Shown here: piece after piece, positions 32,657 to 40,989 of the stretch
Layout of the letters: each line of letters starts with the position of its first letter
How positions within the stretch are numbered: position 1 is the stretch's first letter
Source: JAAYBQ01 sp035403465
Lineage (GTDB): Bacteria; Spirochaetota; UBA4802; UBA5550
Length of the DNA: 43,403 nt
Direction of reading: 5' to 3'
NCBI GenBank assembly: GCA_035403465.1
Contig: DAONFG010000031.1
Span: forward strand, 1 to 43,403
Made by a program: the position numbers and the translations under genes
The notes under the pieces: model-generated
Database searches by the model: none
Told to the model about the DNA's origin: nothing
What the model saw: the letters and a program-made list of their open reading frames with translations, nothing else

Positions 32657-33658
32657 ATGAATCGAATCGTATTTATTCTTCTACTATCCTTAACCATGTT
32701 ATGCGGCCTTAACGCCGCAGTGACAGTCGAGTCCGTGGAATCCGCTGTTACACCTGAAAAGGGCCGTGTGTGTGATCCATTCACATACACCGTCACTGTT
32801 CAAGGCACCGGCCTTGACAAAATACGGGCGGTTTTACCTGAATCAAAAAGCTACTTCCCTGAACCTGTTGATAAAAAAAGGAAGACCACGGATAAAGACA
32901 AAGATGAAGAGAATATTCCGCCGCTATATGCTGTAAAGAGCGCGGAAATTATACGCGGCCGTGACGCTGATTCCGAAACTCTTACAGCAAAGATAACTAT
33001 TATATACATGAAGCCGGGAACATACACGCTGCCTGAAATAAAGATTACAGGTGACGACGGCATTCCAATTGGCTATAAGCTGCAGACTGTTACAATCATA
33101 GAGACAAATCCCGGGGGCGCATTCGAGGAGATCGAAGGTCCCATTGAACCTGCATCGGACTATAAGCGTGTTGCACTTATAGCTGCTGCTGTAATCGCTG
33201 CGATAGCACTTGCCGCAGCTGCGGGCTATTACATATACAGGTACATCAGGAAGAGAAGTGAATCATCAATCCCCGGAATACAGGTTTCGCCATACGAACA
33301 GTTTGTCATTGACCTTGACAAGCTGAAGCCCGAAGAGCTTATCGCATCGGGTGAAGTGCGTCAGTACGCGTTCGGCATGTCCATTACCTTCAGGAGGTTT
33401 ATCTCGGGGCGTTTTGATTTTGATGCTGCAGAGATGACAACAGACGAAATACGGGGCAACCTCAAGAGGTTCATGCCTGCCGGGCTCTACAATGTTCACG
33501 GTGATGAGATCATGCGCTGCATGGACCTTTGGGACATCTCCAAGTTTGCAGAATTCACCCCGCCCGGTGAAATGCTCACGGAGAACCTGCGGTCGGTGAA
33601 GAGAGGTGCGGAAAAGGTATCTGTTCCGGAGGCCGTCGATGTCGCACCTGGCATTTAA
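32657..33658 (+). CDS. DUF4381-type membrane protein of the Bat cluster
   Basis: 333 residues: signal peptide (1-20), a periplasmic beta-rich BatD-like domain (about 22-160) with a Lys/Asp-rich loop (DKKRKTTDKDKDEEN), one membrane helix (about 171-196), and a cytoplasmic helical domain (about 210-310; GEVRQYAFGMSITFRRFI). Proteins of this plan lie between DUF58 and batA in many Bat operons. Its end overlaps the start of batA by 20 bp. Confidence 0.75.
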   Translation: MNRIVFILLLSLTMLCGLNAAVTVESVESAVTPEKGRVCDPFTYTVTVQGTGLDKIRAVLPESKSYFPEPVDKKRKTTDKDKDEENIPPLYAVKSAEIIRGRDADSETLTAKITIIYMKPGTYTLPEIKITGDDGIPIGYKLQTVTIIETNPGGAFEEIEGPIEPASDYKRVALIAAAVIAAIALAAAAGYYIYRYIRKRSESSIPGIQVSPYEQFVIDLDKLKPEELIASGEVRQYAFGMSITFRRFISGRFDFDAAEMTTDEIRGNLKRFMPAGLYNVHGDEIMRCMDLWDISKFAEFTPPGEMLTENLRSVKRGAEKVSVPEAVDVAPGI

Positions 33659-34616
33659 GTATCCGCTCTTCCTGCTGCTCCTTGTGCCCTATGCAGCGGC
33701 AATGTTCTACTATTATAAAAAGTCAGTATCGGGCGAAATGCCGTTTGCTGTTTCATCCGAAAAGGTTGCGGGTGTGCGCAGCAGTATCAGGACAGCAACG
33801 CACCCCTGGCTCTGGACGCTCAGGGCCCTGTCGATCCTGCTGCTTGTAATCGCGCTTGCAGGCCCGGGACGAGGCATTACCTACACCAATGTGGAGACCC
33901 GGGGGATCGACATCATGGTTGCCCTTGACCTTTCGGGTTCAATGAGGGCCGAGGATTTCCAGCCGGACAACAGGCTGGGAGTGGCAAAGAAGGTGGTGCG
34001 CGGATTCATCGAAAGGAGGCCGGGCGACAGGATCGGGCTTGTCGTTTTCGCAGGTAACGCATACTTCCAGTGCCCGCTCACGATTGAGCATGACATTATA
34101 GCTGAGATTGTTGATGACCTTGACTTCAGGAGCGTGGAGGATAACGGCACAGCGATCGGTGATGCTGTTGCGCTTGCAGCCTCGCGCATGGCCGGCAGCA
34201 AGGCACAGAGCAGGATCATTCTACTTATAACAGACGGTATGAACAACAGCGGCGAGATCGATCCGGAAACAGCGGCTAAAGCCTGCGCGGCGGCGGGCAT
34301 CAGGGTTTACACGGTTGGCATAGGTCAGGATGGGCTGGTCCCTTTCCCCGGGCCGCAGAGGTTTATTACAGATGAGTTCAACGGTGAGGCGCTTGAAAAG
34401 GTCGCGGCTATTACCGGAGGGAAGTACTACAGGGCAAAGGCTGCGGGTGTTTTGTGGCAGAATATAAGCGACATAGACGCGTTGGAGAAGAGCGACGCAG
34501 TGGTGAACTCGTACTACGAGTTTGAAAGCAGGGCCGGTGTCCCCCTTGCGCTTGGAGTGATATTGTTTTTTCTTGAAATACTTCTGCGTTCAGCAGTGTA
34601 CAGGAAGCTGCCGTGA
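33639..34616 (+). CDS. batA: BatA, VWA-domain membrane protein
   Basis: 325 residues. N-terminal two membrane helices (about 8-25 and 55-75), a VWA domain (about 90-285) with the full metal site MVALDLSGSMRAEDF (DxSxS) and LITDGMNNSG, and a C-terminal helix (about 298-318). BatA and BatB form an inner-membrane complex linked with aerotolerance and envelope fitness in Bacteroides and Leptospira. The start at 33639 follows CCGGAGGCCGTCG and overlaps the previous gene by 20 bp; it overlaps batB by 4 bp. Confidence 0.9.
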   Translation: MSHLAFKYPLFLLLLVPYAAAMFYYYKKSVSGEMPFAVSSEKVAGVRSSIRTATHPWLWTLRALSILLLVIALAGPGRGITYTNVETRGIDIMVALDLSGSMRAEDFQPDNRLGVAKKVVRGFIERRPGDRIGLVVFAGNAYFQCPLTIEHDIIAEIVDDLDFRSVEDNGTAIGDAVALAASRMAGSKAQSRIILLITDGMNNSGEIDPETAAKACAAAGIRVYTVGIGQDGLVPFPGPQRFITDEFNGEALEKVAAITGGKYYRAKAAGVLWQNISDIDALEKSDAVVNSYYEFESRAGVPLALGVILFFLEILLRSAVYRKLP

Positions 34617-35626
34617 TCTCGTTCAGCAATGAAAAATATGCGATTTATATTATACTGGCAGGTTTGATCCCGCTTGTCTTCTTTCTCGTCTACGCGTACT
34701 TGCGGCGCAGGATTATCCGCGCGGTTACCGGTTCCCACCATAAAAATGTCCTGTTTATTAACGGGAGCTATACCAGGCTGTTCATTAAAGATATTCTTAC
34801 AGTGCTTGCACTGGTTTCACTTACAGCTGCAGCCCTTGGACCTGGCTGGGGCGAGGAGACAACTGAAAAGAGGAACGAGGGGACTGACCTGGTGATAGCC
34901 CTGGACGTGAGCAGGAGCATGCTGGCTGCTGACACCGATACGAGCAGGCTTGACCGTGCAAAACGCGCGATCAGGCTTATAGCTGAATCCCTTAACGGCG
35001 ACAGGATCGGGCTTGTTGTATTCTCAGGCGAGGCATTTCTCATGTGTCCGCTTACCACTGATACTGGCGGACTGATGATGTTCCTTGACAATGCGGGTCC
35101 CGAATCTGTCACGCTCGAGGGGACAGACATGGGCAGCATGTTCGGCGAGGTGCTGCGGGTGTTCCAGAAGAAGAGGCTCACTTCCAGGATGCTTGTTGTA
35201 GTCACCGATGGAGAGGACAACGAGGGAGGGGCAGCTGCAGGAGCGGAGAAACTTAAGGATGCGGGAATTGCAGTGTACACCCTTGGAGTGGGGCGCGGAT
35301 CGGGTGAACTTATCCCCCGTGGTGAAGGCGCTACAGATTACTACAGGGACAGGAGCGGTGAACTTGTGAGGACGAGGAGCGATTCGGACCTGTTGAGAAA
35401 ACTTTCTGAAGATACAGGCGGGAGATATATTGATATTACATCTTCATTTTCCGGTCTTGACAGCATCATCAATGCAGCAGGTGAACAGGATAAAAAGAGC
35501 ACGGGTTCAAGGAAAATAAAACAGCACAAGGACAGGTCATGGATCTTTATACTTGCCGCTGTTATATTCATGTGTGCCGAAATGGTTATCTTTAATAAAG
35601 GGAGGCATTATGCGCGGATTGATTAG
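34613..35626 (+). CDS. batB: BatB, VWA-domain membrane protein
   Basis: 337 residues with a GTG start overlapping the batA stop (GTGA). Two N-terminal membrane helices (about 8-26 and 59-76), a VWA domain with VIALDVSRSMLAADTDTSRLDR (DxSxS) and VVTDGEDNEGG, and a C-terminal membrane helix (about 310-328). It is a paralogue of BatA, as is normal in the cluster. It overlaps the start of batC by 17 bp. Confidence 0.9.
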   Translation: MISFSNEKYAIYIILAGLIPLVFFLVYAYLRRRIIRAVTGSHHKNVLFINGSYTRLFIKDILTVLALVSLTAAALGPGWGEETTEKRNEGTDLVIALDVSRSMLAADTDTSRLDRAKRAIRLIAESLNGDRIGLVVFSGEAFLMCPLTTDTGGLMMFLDNAGPESVTLEGTDMGSMFGEVLRVFQKKRLTSRMLVVVTDGEDNEGGAAAGAEKLKDAGIAVYTLGVGRGSGELIPRGEGATDYYRDRSGELVRTRSDSDLLRKLSEDTGGRYIDITSSFSGLDSIINAAGEQDKKSTGSRKIKQHKDRSWIFILAAVIFMCAEMVIFNKGRHYARID

Positions 35627-36239
35627 AATCATTCCTGCAGCTGCGCTTCTCCTGGCTGCATGGATGTCGCCTTTCAACGACGAGGTGAACGCGGGTAACA
35701 GGGAGTATAAGAATAAAAACTGGTCCGCCGCAATGGAACACTACAAAAAGGCCGGGGAACATGCCGGTGACGATAAAGAGTGCGCCCTTGCTGACTTCAA
35801 CATGGGGGACGCCGAGTACGCGCAGGGAAACTACGAACGCGCTGTGGAATACTACAACAGGTCCCTGAAGCAGGGTGACCCTGAAATTGCAAAGAGGTCT
35901 CTCTTCAACATGGGGAACGCGTACCTGAAAAACGGGAAGAAACGGGAAGCGGCCGAATCATACGCGAAGGCACTTGATATAGATCCGGAATACGAAAAGG
36001 CCAGGAAAAACCTCGAGTACCTGCAAAAGCAGAATGACAGTGACAAAAATAATAAAGATAAAAATAAAAACAGCGGGAATGATAAAAATAACAAGGATGC
36101 AGGCGGCGGTGAAAAATCCGGTAAAGGCGGGATGACCCCTGAACAGGCTGCGCGTATATTTGAATCAATGAAGGACAGGCCCGTGCGGAAAAAGAAGGGT
36201 GACCGCAACGGGAGGAGGGCGCTTGAAAAATACTGGTAG
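35610..36239 (+). CDS. batC: BatC, TPR protein
   Basis: 209 residues: signal or anchor (about 5-20), three TPR-type helical pairs (about 24-132; MEHYKKAGEHAGDD, FNMGDAEYAQGNYERAVEYY, FNMGNAYLKNGKKREAAESY), then an Asn/Asp/Lys/Gly-rich low-complexity linker (about 138-178) and a short basic C-terminus. The start at 35610 has the ribosome site GGGAGG. BatC-like proteins are known mainly from spirochaetes and Bacteroidetes, which supports the taxonomic guess. Overlaps batB and batD by 17 bp each. Confidence 0.85.
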   Translation: MRGLIRIIPAAALLLAAWMSPFNDEVNAGNREYKNKNWSAAMEHYKKAGEHAGDDKECALADFNMGDAEYAQGNYERAVEYYNRSLKQGDPEIAKRSLFNMGNAYLKNGKKREAAESYAKALDIDPEYEKARKNLEYLQKQNDSDKNNKDKNKNSGNDKNNKDAGGGEKSGKGGMTPEQAARIFESMKDRPVRKKKGDRNGRRALEKYW

Positions 36240-37833
36240 AATCATTGTATTATTATTCGTGCTGTTATTAGCATCAGCGGCGCAGGCCGCTGACATAACA
36301 ATTTCCGCTGGCAGTAATGTAATCAGCCCCGGTGAGAGTACCGAACTGGTTATTAAAGTGCAAAGCGGATCAGTCGAAATTAACCAGACAGTAGTTCCGC
36401 GGGTTGACGGGCTTAATATAAGCTATGGCGGTTCAGGGAGCTCGTACCAGTATATCAACGGGAAAAGTTCTTCAACAACTACAATCACATTTCATGTGTA
36501 CGGCGTAAAGGAAGGGAGCTACACGATCCCTTCCTTTACTGTCACTGCCGGAGGAGAAAAACTTTATACTCAGCCGGTCAGTATCACTGTAAAAAAAGGG
36601 GCGCAGGGCAGCGGTGGTGACAGCAGCATAAATGTGTTCTGTGATGTTGAGCTGAGCAGCGATTCGTGCTATTCAGGTCAGACAGTAATGCTGCGTTACT
36701 TTATATATCATCCGGCAGGTGCCGATCTCAGGGTCAACAGGGTGTTAAAGCAGCCTCTTTCCGACGGGTTCATTGTCAAGGAGATAAACGAGACTATTGC
36801 TTCGACAGATTCTGTAAAGAAGGGACTCAACCTGGTAAAGGAACATGTGGTGACATACTGCCTGATTCCTGAACTCACCGGGAGCAGGGAAACAGGCGGG
36901 GGCAGTATGCTTGTTACAGCGGAACAGGAACGCGGTTTCTTTTCACGGCCTGTGCAGGGTGAACTTCTGTTCCCTGAAAAAAAACTGATGGTGATACCTT
37001 TACCCGCAAAGGGCAAACCTTCGGGATTCTCCGGTGACGTAGGTGAATTTAAACTTGAAGCAGCAGTTAAAAGCGGAAAGTACATGGTGAACCAGGAGAT
37101 TCAGATCCCGGTAACTGTTACAGGAAGGGGGAACTTTTTCCTGATGTCAAAACCGGCGTTTGAAAACGCCGATGGCATCCGCGTACTTGTCGAGGAGAGT
37201 AACCCCGAACTTGTACTGGATGGGAATGAGGTAACAGGAACAAAAAAATTTCTTGTTACCATAATTCCCCAGGCTGAAGGGAGCTTTAAACCGGGAGTGC
37301 TCACGTTAAAGTATTTTAATCCAGTGACGCATGCGTATGTATCTGCGTCCTCTGAAGCGCTCAGCCTTGAAGTAAGCGGTATCGCTGTTCCTGCCGCGGA
37401 AAAAAATAATAAACATGATGATCCGGGAACAGGACTGCCTGTGTTCGCGTACATCGGCGCAGGCGCCTTGATCGCTGCAGCGCTTTTCGGGCTTGCGTAC
37501 ATAATCATACGGGAGAGGCGAAAGTACGCGGGACTGAGGTCTGGAGAGAATAAAAAAAATGAAACTGTAAAAGAGATAAAAGCTGATCCGGTTAAACTTC
37601 TCAGGGATGAACTTGAAGATGCGCATGGTTCCGGTGAAAGTGATAAACTGGTGAAACTCTGTTACAGGGGATTGGATATGTTAAATGAAACTTCGGCCGG
37701 AAAAAATTCTCCGGAACTTGCTGCTGTCAAAGCTAAGCTTGATGCTGCGCGGTATGCCAATGCATCTTTAAGTGCGGGTGAACTGGAAGAGGTTTATGGC
37801 GTGGTGGACGGTTTGATGAAAAACATTAAGTAA
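36223..37833 (+). CDS. batD: BatD, large periplasmic membrane-anchored protein
   Basis: 536 residues. Signal peptide ending near AAQA, several Ig-like beta domains (about 20-390; ITISAGSNVISPGESTELVI is the standard BatD opening), one membrane helix (about 400-425) and a cytoplasmic helical tail. The TTG at 36223 is the likely start because GGGAGGAGGGCGC lies immediately upstream; a GTG at 36199 is an alternative that adds eight residues. It is the last gene of the cluster; no clear terminator follows. Confidence 0.88.
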   Translation: MKNTGRIIVLLFVLLLASAAQAADITISAGSNVISPGESTELVIKVQSGSVEINQTVVPRVDGLNISYGGSGSSYQYINGKSSSTTTITFHVYGVKEGSYTIPSFTVTAGGEKLYTQPVSITVKKGAQGSGGDSSINVFCDVELSSDSCYSGQTVMLRYFIYHPAGADLRVNRVLKQPLSDGFIVKEINETIASTDSVKKGLNLVKEHVVTYCLIPELTGSRETGGGSMLVTAEQERGFFSRPVQGELLFPEKKLMVIPLPAKGKPSGFSGDVGEFKLEAAVKSGKYMVNQEIQIPVTVTGRGNFFLMSKPAFENADGIRVLVEESNPELVLDGNEVTGTKKFLVTIIPQAEGSFKPGVLTLKYFNPVTHAYVSASSEALSLEVSGIAVPAAEKNNKHDDPGTGLPVFAYIGAGALIAAALFGLAYIIIRERRKYAGLRSGENKKNETVKEIKADPVKLLRDELEDAHGSGESDKLVKLCYRGLDMLNETSAGKNSPELAAVKAKLDAARYANASLSAGELEEVYGVVDGLMKNIK

Positions 37834-37911
37834 TTTGTTTAGATATGCTTAAAAGTCCACGATGCGGAATCATCTTTAAACATAAATCATAATCTTAAGC
37901 ATCAGATTATT

Positions 37912-38141
37912 TTACGATTTGAGCATCCGCTTAAAAAAACTTAGCCCGCCTTCAATATAATTCATAATGTTATCATACTCGGTTTTGTCTGTTGCAGAAT
38001 TTTTATGGAAACAGTTAAGTCTTTTATTTCACCGTGAAGTTTAAGCTGCTCCTCTTTATTTTTATCGATTAAAGATAACAGGTGTTTTCCTGCATATTTT
38101 TCCAGGGCTGATTTATAAATGTTATTATTGTTGTTAAACAT
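37912..38141 (-). pseudogene. small ORF apparently broken by a frameshift at a poly-A run
   Basis: ATG at 38141 after GGATAGGTAA opens a frame that stops at 37962 (59 residues, MFNNNNNIYKSALEKYAGKH, ending ILQQTKPSMITL). If one A is added to the AAAAA run at about 38008-38012, the frame continues to a stop at 37912. The tail then reads KNSATDKTEYDNIMNYIEGG and LSFFKRMLKS, which looks far more protein-like. So this is either a sequencing or assembly error in a roughly 76-residue gene or a true frameshift. No family recognised; the composition is helical and charged. Confidence 0.45.
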
Positions 38142-38305
38142 TTACCTATCCTTAAGTATATTTATTAAGTATACTTATACTTATGGTTTTTCAAATTCAC
38201 TTCTTTTCGGATGATGAGTATAAAATCAGCAGGAGATTTTTAATCAGCCGTTGGAATCCAGATGTCCATATCTATGTGCGCTGATGCCGATTTTTTAAAT
38301 TTTTT

Positions 38306-38689
38306 TTATATTTTACTTACAAATGCATAGTCTAGTATACTGATATTGTCAATAATTAACATCATTCTACAATCATTTCGATAAGCAATCCAGTTCTTAC
38401 TTTGATCTCTTATTAAAACAAATAATTCATACTCATAAGTACCAAAATGCCCTATAACAAATGATTTGATCTCTGTTTGTTCTAAAAAAGTATCAGAGTC
38501 ATCAGTACCCGGTATATATTTTTTCCCGTCGGGCCTAATGCCAAACTCGATTTTATTCCCGTCATTTATATTCATGCAATAATAAGCACGCGTTTCTTTT
38601 GGGCCTAACAGAGCTTCCATGGAAATTTTTGATACCCATTTTTTTAAAATTTTGTCTTCCGCAGTAATATTATGGAATCGTTCAAACAT
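38306..38689 (-). CDS. 127-residue hypothetical protein in AT-rich segment
   Basis: Soluble, no signal peptide, mixed alpha/beta: MFERFHNITAEDKILKKWVS and YEYELFVLIRDQSKNWIAYR. I recognise no family. Codon use and base composition are more AT-rich than in the Bat cluster, shared with the GNAT gene upstream (43 bp gap). This suggests an acquired two-gene unit. Confidence 0.5.
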   Translation of the reverse strand: MFERFHNITAEDKILKKWVSKISMEALLGPKETRAYYCMNINDGNKIEFGIRPDGKKYIPGTDDSDTFLEQTEIKSFVIGHFGTYEYELFVLIRDQSKNWIAYRNDCRMMLIIDNISILDYAFVSKI

Positions 38690-38732
38690 ATTTAAAACTC
38701 TCTGTGTTTAGTTGAATTTTATCTGTTGTTTA

Positions 38733-39371
38733 TCATTCAATATATGCCCGACATGCGATCTTAAATTCTTCCTGCGAATACCTGTACTCTTTTTTCTTAT
38801 GTGAAAATGATTTGTCAAATTCTTCTGCATCATTTTCATTTAAATTAAATACTTCACTGGGGTAATACTTCCATGTATGTCCCTCAAGGCATCCTTTCTC
38901 CAGTTCAAGAACCAGCAGGCTGTACGGGTACCTCCCTTCGGCATCACTGATGTTGAAGTCTTTGGAACTCTTAAACCCGTGTTTACAATAGTTGTATGGA
39001 TGGCCCTGGATTACTATTGCTTTATAACAATCAGCAGTTGCTTTTTTTATTGAGTGTTGAATTAAAGCAAATCCGATCCCTTTTTTCTGATATTCCGGTA
39101 ATACACTTACCGGCCCGAAAGTTATTACAATAATTTTTTCGCCTGATTCGTTAACAAGGTGCGATTTTGTATACATAATGCTTCCGGTAATCCTGTTTTC
39201 CAGGATCGCGACAAGATCAAGAGATGCAATAAAATCTTTATGATTTCTCATCACATGGGCTAAAAAATGTTCATTACATCCGGGTACATATAAATTCCAG
39301 AATGCCTCCCTGGTTAACTCTTCTATCTGTCTATAATCATTTTCTGTTTCATTTCTTATAGAAATATTCAT
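38733..39371 (-). CDS. GNAT-family N-acetyltransferase
   Basis: 212 residues. The opening ISIRNETENDYRQIEELTRE and the acetyl-CoA binding loop VLPEYQKKGIGFALIQHS (QKKGIG at 95-100) are diagnostic. The strand IVITFGPVSV precedes the loop and YKAIVIQGHPYNYCKHGFK is the usual YxxxGF region. It transfers an acetyl group to an unknown small molecule or amine. The gene is AT-rich relative to its surroundings. Confidence 0.87.
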   Translation of the reverse strand: MNISIRNETENDYRQIEELTREAFWNLYVPGCNEHFLAHVMRNHKDFIASLDLVAILENRITGSIMYTKSHLVNESGEKIIVITFGPVSVLPEYQKKGIGFALIQHSIKKATADCYKAIVIQGHPYNYCKHGFKSSKDFNISDAEGRYPYSLLVLELEKGCLEGHTWKYYPSEVFNLNENDAEEFDKSFSHKKKEYRYSQEEFKIACRAYIE

Positions 39372-39816
39372 TCTCTGACATCCCCTGTGTCCAGTTTATT
39401 GAAGTAGTATTTATTCAACATCAATTAACACTTGGTGTGATGAATTATGATGTTTTACTTTCAGCACTAAGTATAATCATAGACTTTTATTGGAAGTGTT
39501 GCTGATGTCACAAGTATTCACCTGAACATTTCGCATAAGCTTTGTTATATGCATACGGCGCGCTTTACAGCAACCGGGCGCAGCAATACACGGACGTATA
39601 GCAGCGTTTTTGAGGAACCAATTTCTCCCCGGAACAACAAAAACAATCTTATGAATTTCACATCAACTGAAAAAGTCAATATAAATCTTGACATAGCAGG
39701 AAGTACAGAGTAATAATTGGCAATCCACAATAAAAATGATTCATTCATTAGTAGCGGGTGGCCGCAAGGCAGTGTGAGGTCTTTCAGGCCGCAATCAGTT
39801 TTTTAACAGTAAATTC

Positions 39817-39845
39817 TTGACATAAAGTAATAAAACATCTGTTAA
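39817..39845 (+). promoter_or_regulatory. promoter of the DUF1566/DGR-target gene
   Basis: TTGACA at 39817-39822, a 17-base spacer and TGTTAA at 39840-39845. The -10 lies inside the operator palindrome. A ribosome site AAGGAGAATTAC precedes the ATG at 39878. Confidence 0.55.
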
Positions 39846-39862
39846 ACAAATCTGTTTAACAG
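39839..39862. promoter_or_regulatory. perfect inverted-repeat operator
   Basis: CTGTTAAACA (39839-39848) and TGTTTAACAG (39853-39862) are perfect 10-base arms around AATC. It covers the -10 and the expected transcription start, the classical position for repression. A further half-site-like TTTTTAACAG lies at about 39800-39809. Confidence 0.65.
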
Positions 39863-39877
39863 CATAAGGAGAATTAC

Positions 39878-40693
39878 ATGAAACGGAAACTTATTCCTGC
39901 TGCGGTATGTATGATTATTGCTGCATCAGCGGCAGTATTGATGTCGGAGGATGAAAATTACATAGGCAAGACAGGTGAAATAAATTCCGGGAAGAAAGAG
40001 ATAATAGTAAATGTAAAGAGCGGCACTGTGCTAAAAATGGGTGACCTTCTTCAGGTAGAGACAGAGGCTGGAAAGATAACCCTTGAAGTAACATTCCCGA
40101 TGCAGACAGTTGCAAAATGTAAAATTAAAGGCAGGGGGAAATATTCAGATTTACGCACAGGTATGGGGGTTTACATGTACAGTAAGGATGAGGCTGTAGA
40201 TGAAACAGCGGTGAAGCCTGGTAGTGCCTACAAAATAGGAGACCGAGGCCCTGCAGGCGGGTGGATTTTCTACGATAAAGGCAACACAAGCGACGGCTGG
40301 AGATATCTGGAGGCTGCGTCTGAGGATCAGAGTGCTGGATCTAAATGGGGCTGTAAGGGACAATCAACAGGCGCAAGGGGTACCGCTATTGGAACGGGAA
40401 AAGCAAACACTGCGGCAATAATCAAAAGTTGTGGAGAAGAAAGAATAGCGGCAAAAGTTGCGGCTGACTATCGGGGCGGCGGTAAAAGCGATTGGTTTTT
40501 GCCATCTAAAGACGAGCTTAATATGATGTATGAAAATTTACATAAAACCGGTGTTGGCGGTTTCGCTGACTACTATTGGAGTTCGTCGGAGGACGATGAT
40601 CTCGGTGCGCAGGGCCAGCTTTTCAGCAATGGCTACCAGTACACCAACTATTATTACAACGCAGATAGGGTTCGGGCTGTCCGGGCTTTTTAA
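39878..40693 (+). CDS. exported DUF1566 (Lcl/C-lectin-like) protein, probable DGR variable target
   Basis: 271 residues. Signal peptide (1-22), a beta-rich N-terminal domain (about 25-110; INSGKKEIIVNVKSGTVLKM), and a C-terminal DUF1566 domain (about 122-271; GDRGPAGGWIFYDKG, SDWFLPSKDELNMMY, YYWSSSE). The last 40 residues (from Trp234) have the plan of a DGR variable region. Codons at successive positions (GAC, GAT, GAT, CTC, GGT ... TAC, TAC, ACC, AAC, TAT, TAT, TAC, AAC ... GAT) all fit adenine-directed mutation of AAC/AAT codons. The fixed tail RVRAVRAF is typical of such targets. An Avd-like fragment follows 61 bp downstream. It is likely displayed in the envelope as a ligand-binding protein. 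Confidence 0.8.
   Translation: MKRKLIPAAVCMIIAASAAVLMSEDENYIGKTGEINSGKKEIIVNVKSGTVLKMGDLLQVETEAGKITLEVTFPMQTVAKCKIKGRGKYSDLRTGMGVYMYSKDEAVDETAVKPGSAYKIGDRGPAGGWIFYDKGNTSDGWRYLEAASEDQSAGSKWGCKGQSTGARGTAIGTGKANTAAIIKSCGEERIAAKVAADYRGGGKSDWFLPSKDELNMMYENLHKTGVGGFADYYWSSSEDDDLGAQGQLFSNGYQYTNYYYNADRVRAVRAF
40568..40690 (+). repeat. putative DGR variable repeat (VR)
   Basis: The 3' end of the DUF1566 gene, from the codons for DYYWSSSE to the invariant GGGTTCGGGCTGTCCGGGC tail, which would correspond to the initiation-of-mutagenic-homing end. The matching template repeat is not in this window, so adenine-specific substitution is inferred from codon pattern only. Confidence 0.5.
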
Positions 40694-40754
40694 CAATTTA
40701 ACTATTTTTTCTTTCCTGCACCAGTGGGTTCAAAAATTTTTTTAATGGTATTTT

Positions 40755-40877
40755 ATGACGCTTTACTATGATCTGCCGGTATTCAAAGATGTCTATAAGC
40801 TGATTCTAAAAATATTTGAATACACACTGGGGTTCCCCAGGAAGTATAAATACACCCAGGGGCAGGATATGAATTAA
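40755..40877 (+). pseudogene. truncated Avd-family (bAvd, S23-like four-helix) gene remnant
   Basis: The 40-residue frame starts MTLYYDLPVFKDVYKLILKI, continues with FEYTLGFPRKYKYTQGQDMN, and then stops. The wording LPV(Y/F)K..Y.L.L.IF..T..FPR.YKYT.GQ is the N-terminal helix and loop of the Avd/bAvd family, the accessory protein of diversity-generating retroelements (full length about 110-130 residues). The rest is missing; following sequence in all frames shows no continuation. This is the gene that normally follows a DGR target, which supports the interpretation of the upstream gene. It may be decayed or a still-expressed fragment. Confidence 0.65.
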
Positions 40878-40989
40878 TTTTCACACCACAAAAAAGGCGG
40901 ACGCCCGCTTCTTCAGAGATAATAAAAAAGCCAAGCGCGCCGCTTTCATATAACTTCTTATTATATGCCATATTCCGGGAAAAATTTAT

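Larger units (their letters stand above)
39372..39877. other. 506-bp intergenic region upstream of the DUF1566 gene
   Basis: AT-rich with no supported gene. It contains a short attC-like string (about 39535-39560, not accepted as an integron site) and, at its right end, the promoter and palindromic operator of the next gene. Confidence 0.55.

Noticed and set aside
39535..39605. attC-like string (TAACAAAGC / GTTATATGC with adjacent GC-rich stem)
   Set aside because: Only one core-like half was found; no paired inverse core at the right distance, no second site between the neighbouring genes and no integrase.
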